From: Platanthera guangdongensis
Taxonomy: Eukaryota > Streptophyta > Magnoliopsida > Asparagales > Orchidaceae
Direction: 5' to 3'
DNA length: 64,000 nucleotides
Assembly (NCBI GenBank): GCA_039583875.1
Contig: CM077152.1
Span: 18,897,059-18,961,058, forward strand
Position 1 is the first letter of the stretch. Every line of letters starts with the position of its first letter. Below the pieces are notes generated by a model. That model had not been told where the DNA came from, made no database searches, and saw only the letters and a program-made list of their open reading frames with translations. Below, piece by piece: positions 9,717 through 19,539 of this stretch. The position numbers were made by a program, and so were the translations under genes.

Positions 9717-11674
9717 AATGGGCAAGAAGAGAGTTGAGGAAGGCGAGGGGCGCAGCCCCTGCGGGAAGCGGTTCACTGACCACGACTCTCCGCTCGGCCG
9801 GCTTTCTGAAGAAGATTACTGTGGCTTTGTCCGTGAGTATCTGAAGGAAGGGCTCGAGTCGCGGCCCCCAAGGTTGGCGAGTCGATCAACACGTACTATC
9901 CGGGAGAGCTTGCATTTCCCGTCTCGCACTTTGAGGCGGGGCTGAGATTACCTCTCTGGCCGGAGGTAAAACAAGTTTTCAAGTACTTCGGCGTCGTCCG
10001 AGCGCAGTTTAACCCGAACGTCATTTCGGTGTTAATCGCTTTCGCCTGCTATATGCGCCGGGAGCGAATAGAGTTCAGCTTGACGGTTTTCCGCAAGCTT
10101 TTTATCGACCACGCCAACACTGATGACGTCTCGTATTTCACCGGGCAAGGGCTCAAGGTGTGCGAGACGCCCAACAAGAATCATCATTGGCTGACAAGGT
10201 TCGTTTTCATCCGGGGCGACTTCGGGGGCGTCCCGCTCGCGCCGGTGTCGCCTCCCGAGAGTTTCTACGTAGCCCCGCGGGTGGGCGGCACAGATAAGTT
10301 GCTGTTCGATTTCTTCGCCGGCAAAAATTTTGAAGTCAACTACTTGCGGCGAGGCCTCGACTCGCTGCCTCCGATGCTCCCTGGTGAAGGTATTCTCGCT
10401 CCCTCGTCTCGTGCTTCATTATTTACCGTCTCGCCATCTTATCACCTTGTTTGTTTGTTTTTAGGGGAGCGAGTCATCCCAGTCCACCCTCCTTACAAGA
10501 GCAACATACATCCCTCCAAGGGCCTTGGTCTCGCTAGTGCGGCAGCTGAGGCGGCGAGAGAGTCCTTGGCTCCTGCCCCTCTCAAGAGGCCTACAGGCGA
10601 CACGGCCCTCTCTCGCTCTAGCCCTCCAAAGAAGATGAGAAAAGCTGCGGTTGTCTCCAAGGGAAAAAGATGACCCCAAAGGGGAAGGAGATATCGGGGT
10701 CCTTGAGCCCCATCTCTGTGGAGGGGTCCCAGTCGCCCCGCTCGCCTCCTCATCAGGCCGTCTCGCCTACCCGCGAGACGACTCTTCCCGACCAGCTGGC
10801 CGCCACATCCAATCAACAGGCTGCCACCACCTCTCGCGAAGGCGCCTCCTCCAACCGTCCAGCCCCCTCTTCCCATATGAACTTCAACTTGGGCCCCGTG
10901 GTTTCAGATGCCGTTGGTGACCCTGTTCTGCTGTGGGGGCGGGACGCCAACCACGTGTCCATCTCCAGCCTCCTTCCCCCTTGGAAGGAGCAGGAGCTCC
11001 CCACCAGCCACGCTTTCGCCGTGGGGTACGGTCTTTATGGCGGTCTCGATGCAGTCTCCCCTGAGAGCGAGCCTACGCGAGATCTCGTCATGAAGTCCTC
11101 CCACGCCGAGATGCGCGCTTTGGAGTTCTCGCACCGCGCCTCGCGCCGCCTAATATATATCAACAGAAAATGGAAAGACAGCGAGACCAGCCTTGCGTCG
11201 GAGCGAGAGAAAGCAGAAGACCTTGCGAGAAGGTTGTCTGTCGCCGAGACCCTCCTCGCCAAAGCCCCGGGTGGCGTGGTAAGTCTTAACCTTACCCTTG
11301 GATTTTCCTTCTTCAATACACTTTACTAATGAATGGACGTCTCGCAGGATGCCGAGACGGCGGAGCGGTTGCATTCGCGCGTGGCGGCCCTGGAGGAGGA
11401 GATCAAGGATTTGAAAGCCCAGAACGCTCGCCTTCAGGACAACGCCGCGCCATCGTCTCGCCGTGAACCCTTCTTGGCACCGCTGCATTACTCTTTTGAT
11501 GAAGTCGAGGAGCAGTGGCGAGACGCTAGCATCAGGGCGGCGGAGCTGGTCCTAAAAATGATGAGGGAGCTGGGGGTCATGAAAGATGGCTCTGAGACGG
11601 TGACCGTACGCGATTTGGTTCCCCAGCTCTTTGGCGAGGAGAGCGAGGATTCTTCTTCCGGCGAGGCGAAATGA
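9717..11674 (+). pseudogene. Antisense ORF B of Tat element C, PF04195-like (putative gypsy-type transposon protein)
   Basis: Its start is MGKKRVEEGEGRSPCGKRF. After a one-base slip in a C run near 9870 the protein continues with a region like the plant 'putative gypsy type transposon' family (Transposase_28, PF04195): LRLPLWPEVKQVFKYFGVVR, ISVLIAFACYMRR. A Ser/Pro-rich linker and a C-terminal coiled coil follow (HSRVAALEEEIKDLKAQNAR). Another slip lies in an A run near 10,665. Intron-like GT-AG segments are at 10,390-10,464 and 11,279-11,347. The frame ends at 11,674 (SSSGEAK). The antisense position between pol and the 3' LTR fits the aORF class of Tat elements. The biochemical role of this family is not established. 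Confidence 0.65.
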
Positions 11675-12369
11675 TGTGTTTACTCCAAGATCAAGAATCC
11701 CTCTCTCCTCTTTTTTTTGCTGCTGTAAAACTTAAGCTTCTCTTTTTTAAGCTTCATTTTGTGATGCATGATAGTGATGGATCAACTGTACATACTGCCT
11801 TGCTTATTTTGTTTTCTTTTTATTTCGCGAGACAAGTTGTTGGTTTGTTTTGGCCTGCGAGACGGTGATACCCACCCGTCTCGCCGCCTCGCCTTTATTC
11901 TTTATATTTTGCTTTATTTCGCTTACCCCGAGACGACCCTTTGACGTGCTCATGCCCGCGAGACGGTGCTACGTTTTGTCTCGCTGCCTTGTTGGAGAGG
12001 ACTTTTTGCAGAGTGCGAGTCGTCACTTCCCTTGTCTTTTTTATGCGTGAGAACCGACATAACCTTCTCGCCTTGCCTTCAAGTTCTCCTTGCGCGAGTG
12101 ACTCTTAGTGGTATAACTGGCCTCCTATCATCAGGCCAAGTCTTCTGTCTTGTGCGAGTGCCCACTCGTCAAGGGCGAGACCGTCCCTGAGGCCGCCAGC
12201 TGGGAGTGCCTCCACTCGCATCGCTCTAGCCTGCCTTAGTTTACTTTTCATAAGATTTAGCAGGGATGTTGCTTAAGGAGATTTTCCCAACCATTCTGCC
12301 GTCGAGTGAGTCCATCTCCACGCTAGCTTGATGAGAGCCCGGGCAACGGGTCTACCGGGGACCGAGCCA
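11675..12369. other. Non-coding stretch of element C, rich in CGAGACG motifs
   Basis: No credible gene is present. It lies between antisense ORF B and the 115-bp array. It is conspicuous for repeated CGTCTCG/CGAGACG and GCGAG words, for example near 11,857, 11,877, 11,928 and 11,959. Confidence 0.6.
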
Positions 12370-13115
12370 GGCTCGAGGTGGTGCTGAATTCCCAAGGACC
12401 TAGAACTATTCCCAAGAACCAAGAATCAAGACTTCAAGAACCAGACCTCTCCCCCACAGGCGAGCCTTCGGACATGCCAGCTAATGAGAGCCTGCGCAGC
12501 GGGTCTACCTGTGGCCGAACCGCGCTCGGGGTAGTGCAGAAACAAGGTCCAAGAACCAGACCTCTCCCCCACAGGCGAGCCTTCAGACCTGCTAGCTAAT
12601 GAGAGCCTGCGCAGCGGGTCTACCTGGGGCTGAGCCGCGCTCGGGGTAGTGCCAAACCAAGGACCAAGAACCAGACCTCTCCCCCACAGGCGAGCCTTCG
12701 GACCTGCCAGCTAACGAGAGCCTGCGCAGCGGGTCTACCTGGGGCCGAGCCGCGCTCGGGGTAGTGCAGAACCAATGACCAAAAACCAGACCTCTCTCCC
12801 ACAGGCGAGCCTTCGGACCTGCCAGCTAATGAGAGCTTGCGCAGCGGGTCTACCTGGGGCCGAGCCGCGCTCGGGGTAGTGCAGAACCAAGGACCAAGAA
12901 CCAGACCTCTACCCCACAGGCGAGCCTTCGGACCTGCCAGCTAATGAGAGCCTGCACAGCGGGTCTACCTGGGGCCGAGCCGCGCTCGGGGTAGTGCAGA
13001 ACCAAGGACCAAGAACCAGACCTCTCCCCCACAGGCGAGCCTTCGGACCTGCCAGCTAATGAGAGCCTGCGCAGCGGGTCTACCTGGGGCCGAGCCGCGC
13101 TCGGGGTAGTGCAGA
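12370..13115. repeat. 115-bp tandem repeat array in the 3' region of element C
   Basis: About six and a half head-to-tail copies are present. The word CTAAYGAGAG recurs at 12,481, 12,596, 12,711, 12,826, 12,941 and 13,056, exactly 115 bases apart. Copies differ by few substitutions. The array lies just downstream of pol, as in other Tat-group elements, where such arrays can seed satellite DNA. Confidence 0.95.
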
Positions 13116-13223
13116 AGGTCTCTTCTTCCTGCTGCTAGAATTTTACAATAAGCAAAAACAAGAAGTAGTTTGAGGAATATATTATAACAAACTTGACTCG
13201 AGTTACAATTTTTCTCTCCCTTC

Positions 13224-13556
13224 TCATGGGTAGAAACGCTTCAAGTCGTCGCCGCTCCAGGTATGGCTCATGGTCATACCCTCCACATCCTGGAGATGGT
13301 AGCCTCCTGCTCTCAGGACCCTCTCAACAATATAAGGCCCTTCCCAATTTGGGTTGAGCTTACGCACGGGGCAGACCTTCCTGCAACATCAACTTTCTTT
13401 AGTACTGGATCTCCCTCCGCGAACTGTTTGATCCTGATGTGTTTGTCAAAGTATTTTGCCATTCGTCGCTTGATCTCCTCCTGCCTTATAGCTGCGACAT
13501 CACGCAGCTCTTCCACCATATCCAATGAGAGACGTAGCTCCCCTTCGTTTTCTAGC
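13224..13556 (-). pseudogene. Integrase C-terminus of element C
   Basis: It continues the integrase after the hAT insertion: MVEELRDVAAIRQEEIKRRM, then after a frameshift the conserved gypsy tail NWEGPYIVERVLRAGGYHLQ and HTWSGDDLKRFYP. It stops at 13,224. The tail is part of the integrase C-terminal domain of Tat-type pol. Confidence 0.85.
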
Positions 13557-13692
13557 CTCCAAGCCTACGAAGCACGGATACGCCAAAAATAGAGCCGTAC
13601 CCGTACCGGGTACGTTTCCGGTACGGATACGCGTACCGAACGGCTCGATTCGCTGTTTTAGGGCGATTCGCGGTTCTAGGGCTTTTATTATC

Positions 13693-13957
13693 CCGTCGCA
13701 GGTGCTGCTCCCGTCTCCCGTCGCAGGTGCTGCTCCCGTCTCCCGTCGCAGGTGCTCCGTCTCCCGTCGCAGGTGCTCCGTCTCCCGTCGCAGGTGCTCC
13801 GTCTCCCGTCGCAGGTGCTCCGTCTCCCGTCGCAGCAGGTGCTCCGTCTCCCGTCGCAGCAGGTGCTCCGTCTCCCGTCGCAGCAGGTGCTCCGTCTCCC
13901 GTCGCAGCAGGTGCTCCGTCTCCCGTCGCAGGTGCTCCGTCTCCCGTCGCAGCAGGT
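13693..13957. repeat. 21/24-bp minisatellite in the hAT element
   Basis: About twelve copies of CGTCTCCCGTCGCAGGTGCTC are present, some with an extra CAG (24 bp). Units with the extra triplet are clustered. The open frames across it on both strands are artefacts of a repeat whose length is a multiple of three. Confidence 0.92.
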
Positions 13958-14020
13958 AGCTTCTTCTTCTTCTTCTTCTTCTTCTTCTTCTTTTTTCTTC
14001 TTCTTCTTCTTCTTCTTATT
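13958..14020. repeat. TTC microsatellite
   Basis: A run of (TTC)n with one interruption follows directly after the minisatellite. Confidence 0.9.
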
Positions 14021-14142
14021 GTAGTAGCTGGAATGAAAATCATGCTGGACTACTGATTTATTCATCTGTGATGGTTTGATTTATTCATCTGTAGTTGCTG
14101 GATTTCTTGTCTATTTTCCTGGACTGATTTCTTGTCTATTTT

Positions 14143-14470
14143 CCTGGACTGATCAGTCCAGATTTCTGGACTGATTCAGTCCAGATTTCTGGACTGATCA
14201 GTCCAGGAACTCTGGACTGAATCAGTCCAGGAACTCTGGACTGATTCAGTCCAGGAACTCTGGACTGAATCAGTCCAGAAATCTGGACTGAATCAGTCCA
14301 GAGTTCCTGGACTGATTCAGTCCAGAGTTCCTGGACTGATCAGTCCAGAGTTCCTGGACTGAATCAGTCCAGATTAATCTGGACTGATTCAGTCCAGAAT
14401 CCTGGACTGAATCAGTCCAGAATTCCTGGACTGACTCAGTCCAGATTCTGGACTGATTCAGTCCAGAGTT
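14143..14470. repeat. Array of 14 short palindromes in the hAT element
   Basis: There are fourteen copies of CTGGACTGA(N)TCAGTCCAG. Some are perfect 18-bp palindromes; others have one central base. Spacers are 4-9 bases. Spacers read GAACTC in the left half and GAGTTC in the right half, so the array as a whole is also roughly inverted about 14,277. Confidence 0.93.
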
Positions 14471-14603
14471 CCCAGATGCTATGGAAAAGGGAGGAATGCT
14501 CTAATAACTACACTTTTTATTATGTCAGTTATGTCTCAATCACACACTCTCAATAGTGTCACTGGTTCAACGTCTACATCAGTAACGAGTAGATTTATTT
14601 CTG

Positions 14604-14795
14604 ATGACGCAAACAAGGATGATAATGCCCCACTTTGGGCTTATGTGTCTCTTATACATAGTAGAGAAGTTGGTGGGGGGAAATAGAAAGTGGAAATGTA
14701 ATTTTTGTGAGGTTGATTTCAGCGGCTCGTATTCTAGGGTAAAAAGTCACTTGCTAAAAATATCCGGGACCGGGATTAGGGTATGTGCTCAATGA
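14604..14795 (+). pseudogene. BED zinc-finger remnant of hAT transposase
   Basis: WKCNFCEVDFSGSYSRVKSH with the following LLKISGTGIRVC is the BED-type DNA-binding finger of plant hAT transposases (C-X2-C ... H ... C). The preceding PLWAYV motif sits in another frame, separated by a slip in a G run near 14,675. A stop follows CAQ. Confidence 0.82.
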
Positions 14796-15255
14796 ATTCT
14801 CTAGGTTTACGGGGCTTGGTCAAGCTTTTAGTGAGCCAGATAGTTTGGAGAGTAGAGCGTCATTATTGCCCAAAGATTGGTGGAGTTACTATGGAACTTC
14901 AGCACCAAAATTACAAAAGATTGCTTTGAAGCTTTTAGGGCAACCTTCTTCATCTTCCTGCTGTGAAAGAAATTGGAGCACATACTCATTCATTCACTCA
15001 TTAAGAAGAAATAAAATTCTACCACAAAGAGCTGACGATTTGGTGTATGTGCATAGCAATGTACGCCTATTATCGAGGAGAAATGAACTCTACAATCAAG
15101 GAAGGAGTAAGATGTGGGATATAGGAGGAGATGCTTGGGCAAATCCATTTGATGGAGTTGGCATGCTTACGATCGCCAACTTGTCTTTAGATGAGCCAGA
15201 AATTGAAGATGCTTTGATCTCCAACAATACGGAGGAAGCTGAAGAAAATGAGTGA
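14785..15255 (+). pseudogene. hAT transposase C-terminal dimerisation domain
   Basis: PKDWWSYYGTSAPKLQKIAL, then SSSSCCERNWSTYSFIHSLR, is the hAT dimerisation region (hAT family C-terminal domain, with the conserved C-ERNWS motif). It follows the BED finger almost directly, in a different frame. About 300-400 residues of the normal RNase H-like catalytic core between them are missing. The frame ends EEAEENE at 15,255. Confidence 0.88.
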
Positions 15256-15614
15256 TGAGCATCTTTAAATTTTAAATGTTTATGTTTATGTTTAAGAACT
15301 TCAATTTTAAATGTTTACATTTATGTTTATGAACTTCATGTTTATGTTTATGTTGACAATTGTTTAAGAACTTATCCTGAAATTCATAGATGTTTTGGCA
15401 AATGTTTATGTTTATGTTCAAGAACGTCATGTTAAATTTTAAATGTTCATGTTATATAATTGCATTTGTGATATATAAATATATAATTATTATATTTAAT
15501 ACAACGTATCCTACCGTACCCGTATCCTTGTTTTTTAAAATTTGCCGTACCGCCGTACCGGATACGTATCGTACCCGGTACCCGTACCCGTACCGGTGCT
15601 TCCTAGCTCCAAGC

Positions 15615-16340
15615 CTCATCTCCATCACCTGCGGCCGCAACTCGTGGGGATCGAATCTCAAATTCCACAGGCATGACCGCCTCACACCCATGAGAAAGTT
15701 TGAAGGGGGTCTCGCCGGTGTCCGTGTTCGGGGTTGTCCGCAAGGCCCACAATATTGAGGGGAGCTGTTCCACCCAACTCCCCCTCAAGTTCTCTATCTT
15801 CTTCTTGAGCAGATTCACGATGATTTTGTTCGCCGCCTCCACCTGACCGTTGTTCCTGGGGTGGTGGACGGAGACAATCCTGAGGTCGATGCCCAGCTGA
15901 GTGCAGAAACTTATAAACTCCTCACTTGCAAATTGAGGACCATTGTCCGTGACAATGGCCTGAGGCAGCCTGTGCCTGCAGATGATCTCTCCCCAAACGA
16001 AGTTCCTGATGACTTGGGAGGTTACTTTGGCCAGCGCCTTAACCTCCAGCCATTTAGAGAAGTAGTCGATCATAACCCGGAGGAACCTCCTTTGCCCACT
16101 AGCCGGAGGGAAAGACCCAACTAAATCCATCCCCCAGATAGCGAACGACCATGGTGCCGTGATGCTCCAGAGCCTTTGAGCGGGCAAGAGCTGGAGGGGG
16201 GTGTAGAGCTGACATTTTTGGCACCTCCTCGCAAACTCCGCAGCATCCTTCCTCAGGGTGGGCCAGAAGTACCCCTGCCTGACCACCCTTGCCTCCAACG
16301 TCCTACCTCCGGAATGGCTACCACATTCCCCAGAGTGCAC
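15615..16340 (-). pseudogene. Integrase zinc and catalytic core of element C
   Basis: An HHCC zinc region (HSGECGSHSGG ... CQKCQ) is followed by the DDE core: WGMDLVGSFPPASGQ, VTDNGPQFASEEFISFC, VEAANKIIVNLLKKKIE. It ends in the TPF-x-L motif (GETPFKLSHGCEAVMPVEF). The core looks intact. The hAT insertion at 15,606 cuts it from its C-terminus, and a stop separates it from the upstream frame. Confidence 0.92.
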
Positions 16341-16355
16341 CTCCTCCAGAATCCG

Positions 16356-16928
16356 TCAGGTCTCCTCTTCCACCACACATCGCGCAAGAAGGCCCGAAAG
16401 CATCTTCCGATGTAAGCTCCCTTTATGCATGAGATAGTGGGCCGCCTTATGCCGAAAGCTCTTTGCCTCCTTGATCCCCTCAGGGAGGTTGCCCGTGACG
16501 AAGGTCACGAAGGGATCCACCCATGAGGGTCGCCGATCTACTTCCATGAGCTCCCCTTCCTCGATCGCTGGATGGAACAGATCAGTCAAGGTTCCCCCTC
16601 CCCGTGGTCCAAACTTAGCCAACCAATCGGCAACTGTACTCTCTTCTCTGGGAACTTGTTGGATGGAGAACGTCCGGAACCCCCCGATGATCGCCCTCAC
16701 CTTGGACAAGTACTTCACAAGGGTGGGTTCCCGAGCTTCGAACTCTCCTCGAATCTGCGATGCCACCACCAATGAGTCCGTAAAAGCCTCCACATCCTGG
16801 ATCTCAAGCTCCTTTGCCAAACGAAGACCGGCTATCACAGGCTCGTACTCCGCCTGGTTATTAGTTGCTGGAAAGTGCAAGACCACCGCTTGCTCTATGG
16901 TGACCCCTTGAGGACTTGTCAATACCAC
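16356..16928 (-). pseudogene. Archaeal-type second RNase H of element C
   Basis: NNQAEYEPVIAGLRLAKELE with FTDSLVVASQIRGEF and WLAKFG are typical of the extra RNase H of Tat-lineage pol. The first catalytic Asp (WKMTVDGASGKHSLG) lies at the end of the preceding frame, so a small frameshift near 16,925 splits the domain. The linker toward integrase (FRHKAAHYLMHKGSLHRK) follows. Confidence 0.85.
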
Positions 16929-18331
16929 CCCACTCCGAGGGAGTGCTTTCCCGAGGCTCCATCAACCGTCATCTTCCATGCCTCCTGCGGCCGCGACTCC
17001 TCGGCCCCGACCTCCACAACGTAGTCTGCCAAGAAGTCGGCCACTACCTGTGCCTTAATGGAGAGCCTTGGCACGAACGAGATATCAAACTCACTCAACT
17101 TGATAAACCACTTGGTCAGCCTACCCGAGTGCTCCACGCCTTCAAAAATCTTACGAAGGGGATGGTCTGTCACCACCCTGATCGAATGTGCTTGGAAATA
17201 TGGTCGGAGCTTTCTGGCCGAAATGATCAAGGCGTACGCCAGCTTTTCCAAGATAGGGTAGCGAAGCTCCGCCTTCTTTAGGATCCTGCTAACATAGTAG
17301 ACTGACAACTGCTTCCTCCCCTCTTCCCTAACCAGGACAGAGCTCACCGCCTCTGCTCCCACTCCGAGATACAAGGCTAGATCCTCCCCATCCTTTGGGC
17401 TTTGAAGTAGAGGAGCCAGGGAGAGCTGCTTCTTCAGCCTTTGAAAAGTTTCTTCGCATTCGGCGGTCCACTCGAACCTTTGGTTACCCCGCAACACTTT
17501 GAAGAATGATGAGCATTTCTCTCCTGACCTGGAGAGGAATCTACTTAGGCCGGCCAGCTTGCCTGTCAAGCGCTGGACCTCCTTAGCGTTGCGCGGTGAC
17601 TCCAGCTCTAGGATAGCCTTCACCTTATCTGGGTTGGGTTCCACCCCCGCCGGGGTCAAAAGATGCCCAAGGAACTTCCCGCGGCTCGCCCCGAAAACGC
17701 ACTTTAATGGGTTCAGCCTCATGTTGAACTTCCGCAAGGTGGCGAACGTGTCCTCCAGGTCCCGAAGGTGTGAGTCCACGCCCTTGCTTTTAACCATTAG
17801 ATCATCAACATAGACCTCCAGGTTCCTCCCCCTTTGGCCTTGGAAGACTCGATCCATCATGCGTTGGTATGTAGCCCCTGCGTTTTTCAACCCAAAGGAC
17901 ATCATTTTATAGCTGAAGCATCCCTCCCTTGTGATGAAGGAGACGTCCTTGACGTCGGGAGGGTGCATTCGGATCTGGTGGTAACCTGAAAAAACATCCA
18001 AAAAACTCATAATTGAAAAACCAACGGCTGAATCAACCAACGCGTCGATTCGAGGCAGGGGGTAGCAATTCTTGGTGCATGATTTATTTAATAAAGAAAA
18101 GTCAATACACATGCGCCACTTCCCTCCCCCTTTCTTTACCATTACTACGTTGGAGACCCAGCCTGGATACTGGATCTCCGAGATGAAGCCGACTTCCAGA
18201 AGCTTCTTGACCTCCTCGCGGATTGGCTCTTCCAGCTTGGTTGCGATGGTCCTCATCTTCTGGCTTATGGGGCGCGTCCGGGGATCCAGGTTCAGGCGGT
18301 GCCAGGCCACATCCGCATCGATGCCCGGCAT
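16919..18331 (-). CDS. Reverse transcriptase and RNase H of Tat element C
   Basis: A 470-codon open stretch contains all Ty3/gypsy RT blocks: SNVVMVKKGGGKWRMCIDF, YPLPRIDALVDSAVG, SFLDVFSGYHQIRM, FGLKNAGATYQRMMDRVF and the active site LEVYVDDLMVKSK. The connection and RNase H follow (LALYLGVGAEAVSSVLVREE, YPILEKLAYALIISARKLRP). It would make element cDNA. It is the best-preserved part of pol in this element. Confidence 0.93.
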   Translation of the reverse strand: MPGIDADVAWHRLNLDPRTRPISQKMRTIATKLEEPIREEVKKLLEVGFISEIQYPGWVSNVVMVKKGGGKWRMCIDFSLLNKSCTKNCYPLPRIDALVDSAVGFSIMSFLDVFSGYHQIRMHPPDVKDVSFITREGCFSYKMMSFGLKNAGATYQRMMDRVFQGQRGRNLEVYVDDLMVKSKGVDSHLRDLEDTFATLRKFNMRLNPLKCVFGASRGKFLGHLLTPAGVEPNPDKVKAILELESPRNAKEVQRLTGKLAGLSRFLSRSGEKCSSFFKVLRGNQRFEWTAECEETFQRLKKQLSLAPLLQSPKDGEDLALYLGVGAEAVSSVLVREEGRKQLSVYYVSRILKKAELRYPILEKLAYALIISARKLRPYFQAHSIRVVTDHPLRKIFEGVEHSGRLTKWFIKLSEFDISFVPRLSIKAQVVADFLADYVVEVGAEESRPQEAWKMTVDGASGKHSLGVGWY

Positions 18332-18343
18332 GTCAGCCGCGCT

Positions 18344-19003
18344 TCAAGTGAAGATGTCGACGTTGCTCTGGATGCAAGCCCGCACTCGCTCCTGGTCCTC
18401 GGGACTCAGACCCTCACTGATCCGCACCTTCTGTACTTGACTGACGCTGGTGAAGACTTCCATCTCCGCCACCTCCTCCGCCGGCTCCAGCCGCGATTGC
18501 TCCCAGCCGGCCCTTGCCTCCTCTTCCTGTCCGAACTCTTCCTCCCCTCCTGCGTCCTCAACTTCCATTGCCTCCTCTAGGCTCTCACTCCGCTGCTGCT
18601 CGACCTCCACGCCTCTCTGGGCTTCCCTCTCAACTCCTCCTTCCACTTCCACCTGCCAACCTTCTTGCCGCTCCAACTCTCCGTCCCTCTGGACCTCATG
18701 CACATCTTCTCCCCTCTGCTCCTCCTCAATCTCCTCTCCGACAACCTCCTCAAGCGCCGCCATCTCCTTCTCCAACTCCTCCGCCTCTGCCATCCAAGAA
18801 ATGGTGTTGACTGCCGTCACGTAGCACTGTCTCGCCACCTTCGAGTCCCCCCGGACCCTAACGTGCACCCCCCCGTTATTGAACTTGAGGCACTGGTGAA
18901 ACGAGGAGGGGACGCAACGAAGGGCGCTGATGAGGGGGCGCCCAAAGATGGCGCTATAGCTGCTTGGGGCGTCCACGATCACGAACCTGCAGTTCCGTGG
19001 CAC
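18344..19003 (-). pseudogene. Protease-RT linker of element C (Glu-rich)
   Basis: This frame begins with the protease C-part RNCRFVIVDAPSSYSAIFGR, PLISALRCVPSSFHQCLKF. It then has a long Glu-rich linker and the segment VQKVRISEGLSPEDQERV before a stop at 18,344, immediately before the RT frame. It is conserved with element F at 63,240-63,560. Confidence 0.85.
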
Positions 19004-19524
19004 GCCCCTAACTTCACATGCAGCCCCACCCCTCCTTCTACTTCCTTCCTTTCTCCTGAGAAACCAAACAACGACCCATCCGAAGCTATGACCCTCTTGG
19101 TCTCAACCTGCATCTCATCGAAGGCCGTCTTGAAGATCACATTTACGGAGCTCCCGTTGTCCACCAGGATCTTGAAGACCGTGAAGTTTTCTACTGCCGT
19201 CTGGATAACCAGAGCGTCACAGAACGGGTCCTCATAATCCGGTATATCTGCTGAAGAAAATGTAATTTTTTCTTTCGGAGGGGGAGCCTGGGAGGTCGAG
19301 GCTACCCCCCTTCGGAACATGGTCTGGAGGCTCCCCTTACAAGTTGCCGCGATCCCAACTCCTCCGTGGATCACCCCGATCCCTCCCCGGGTTCCTACAT
19401 CCGCCCGGTCCTTACATCTATCCTCCGTCTCCTCCTGACTCACCTCCTCGATCCTTACTGGCGGAACCTTCCTCCTCAACCCCCTGTCTTCTCTCATTTC
19501 CAAGAATTCTGGGCAGGTGGCCAT
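18979..19524 (-). pseudogene. Gag C-terminus and protease of element C
   Basis: A variant zinc knuckle CDFH(stop)EEGHVMATC is followed by the aspartic protease region (DYEDPFCDALVIQTAVENF; ILVDNGSSVNVIF). The Asp-Asn-Gly-Ser-Ser form of the active site is usual for Tat elements. An in-frame stop lies in the knuckle and a frameshift near 18,990 leads to the linker frame. Confidence 0.85.
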
Positions 19525-19539
19525 TACGTGACCTTCCTC

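Larger units (their letters stand above)
13565..15606 (+). mobile_element. hAT DNA transposon, internally deleted
   Basis: A 2042-bp insertion splits the integrase of element C. It is flanked by a perfect 8-bp target duplication CTCCAAGC (13,557-13,564 and 15,607-15,614), the hAT hallmark. Imperfect terminal inverted repeats are CTACGAAGCACGG and CTAGGAAGCACCGG. Both subterminal regions are dense in GTACC/GGTAC words, as expected of transposase binding sites. Inside are a minisatellite, a TTC microsatellite, a palindrome array, a BED-type zinc finger piece and a hAT C-terminal dimerisation piece. The catalytic core is missing, so it is non-autonomous. Confidence 0.93.

Noticed and set aside
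8249..11674. Antisense ORFs taken as an independent host gene
   Set aside because: They lie inside the borders of the Tat element, between pol and the 3' LTR, exactly where such elements carry antisense ORFs. The family resemblance is to transposon-associated proteins.
12378..13032. Several 60-73-codon frames with repeated peptide SGFWSLVLHYPERGSAPGRP-type
   Set aside because: They are produced by the 115-bp tandem repeat. Frames change from unit to unit because 115 is not a multiple of three.
13695..14065. Long open frames on both strands coding for regular Ala/Pro/Arg/Ser/Cys repeats
   Set aside because: They arise from a 21/24-bp minisatellite and a TTC microsatellite whose units are multiples of three. 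No start context or homology supports a protein.
14143..14470. Palindromic repeat array resembling a CRISPR array
   Set aside because: Spacers are only 4-9 bases and repetitive, and the DNA is plant nuclear. It is a palindrome array in a hAT transposon.
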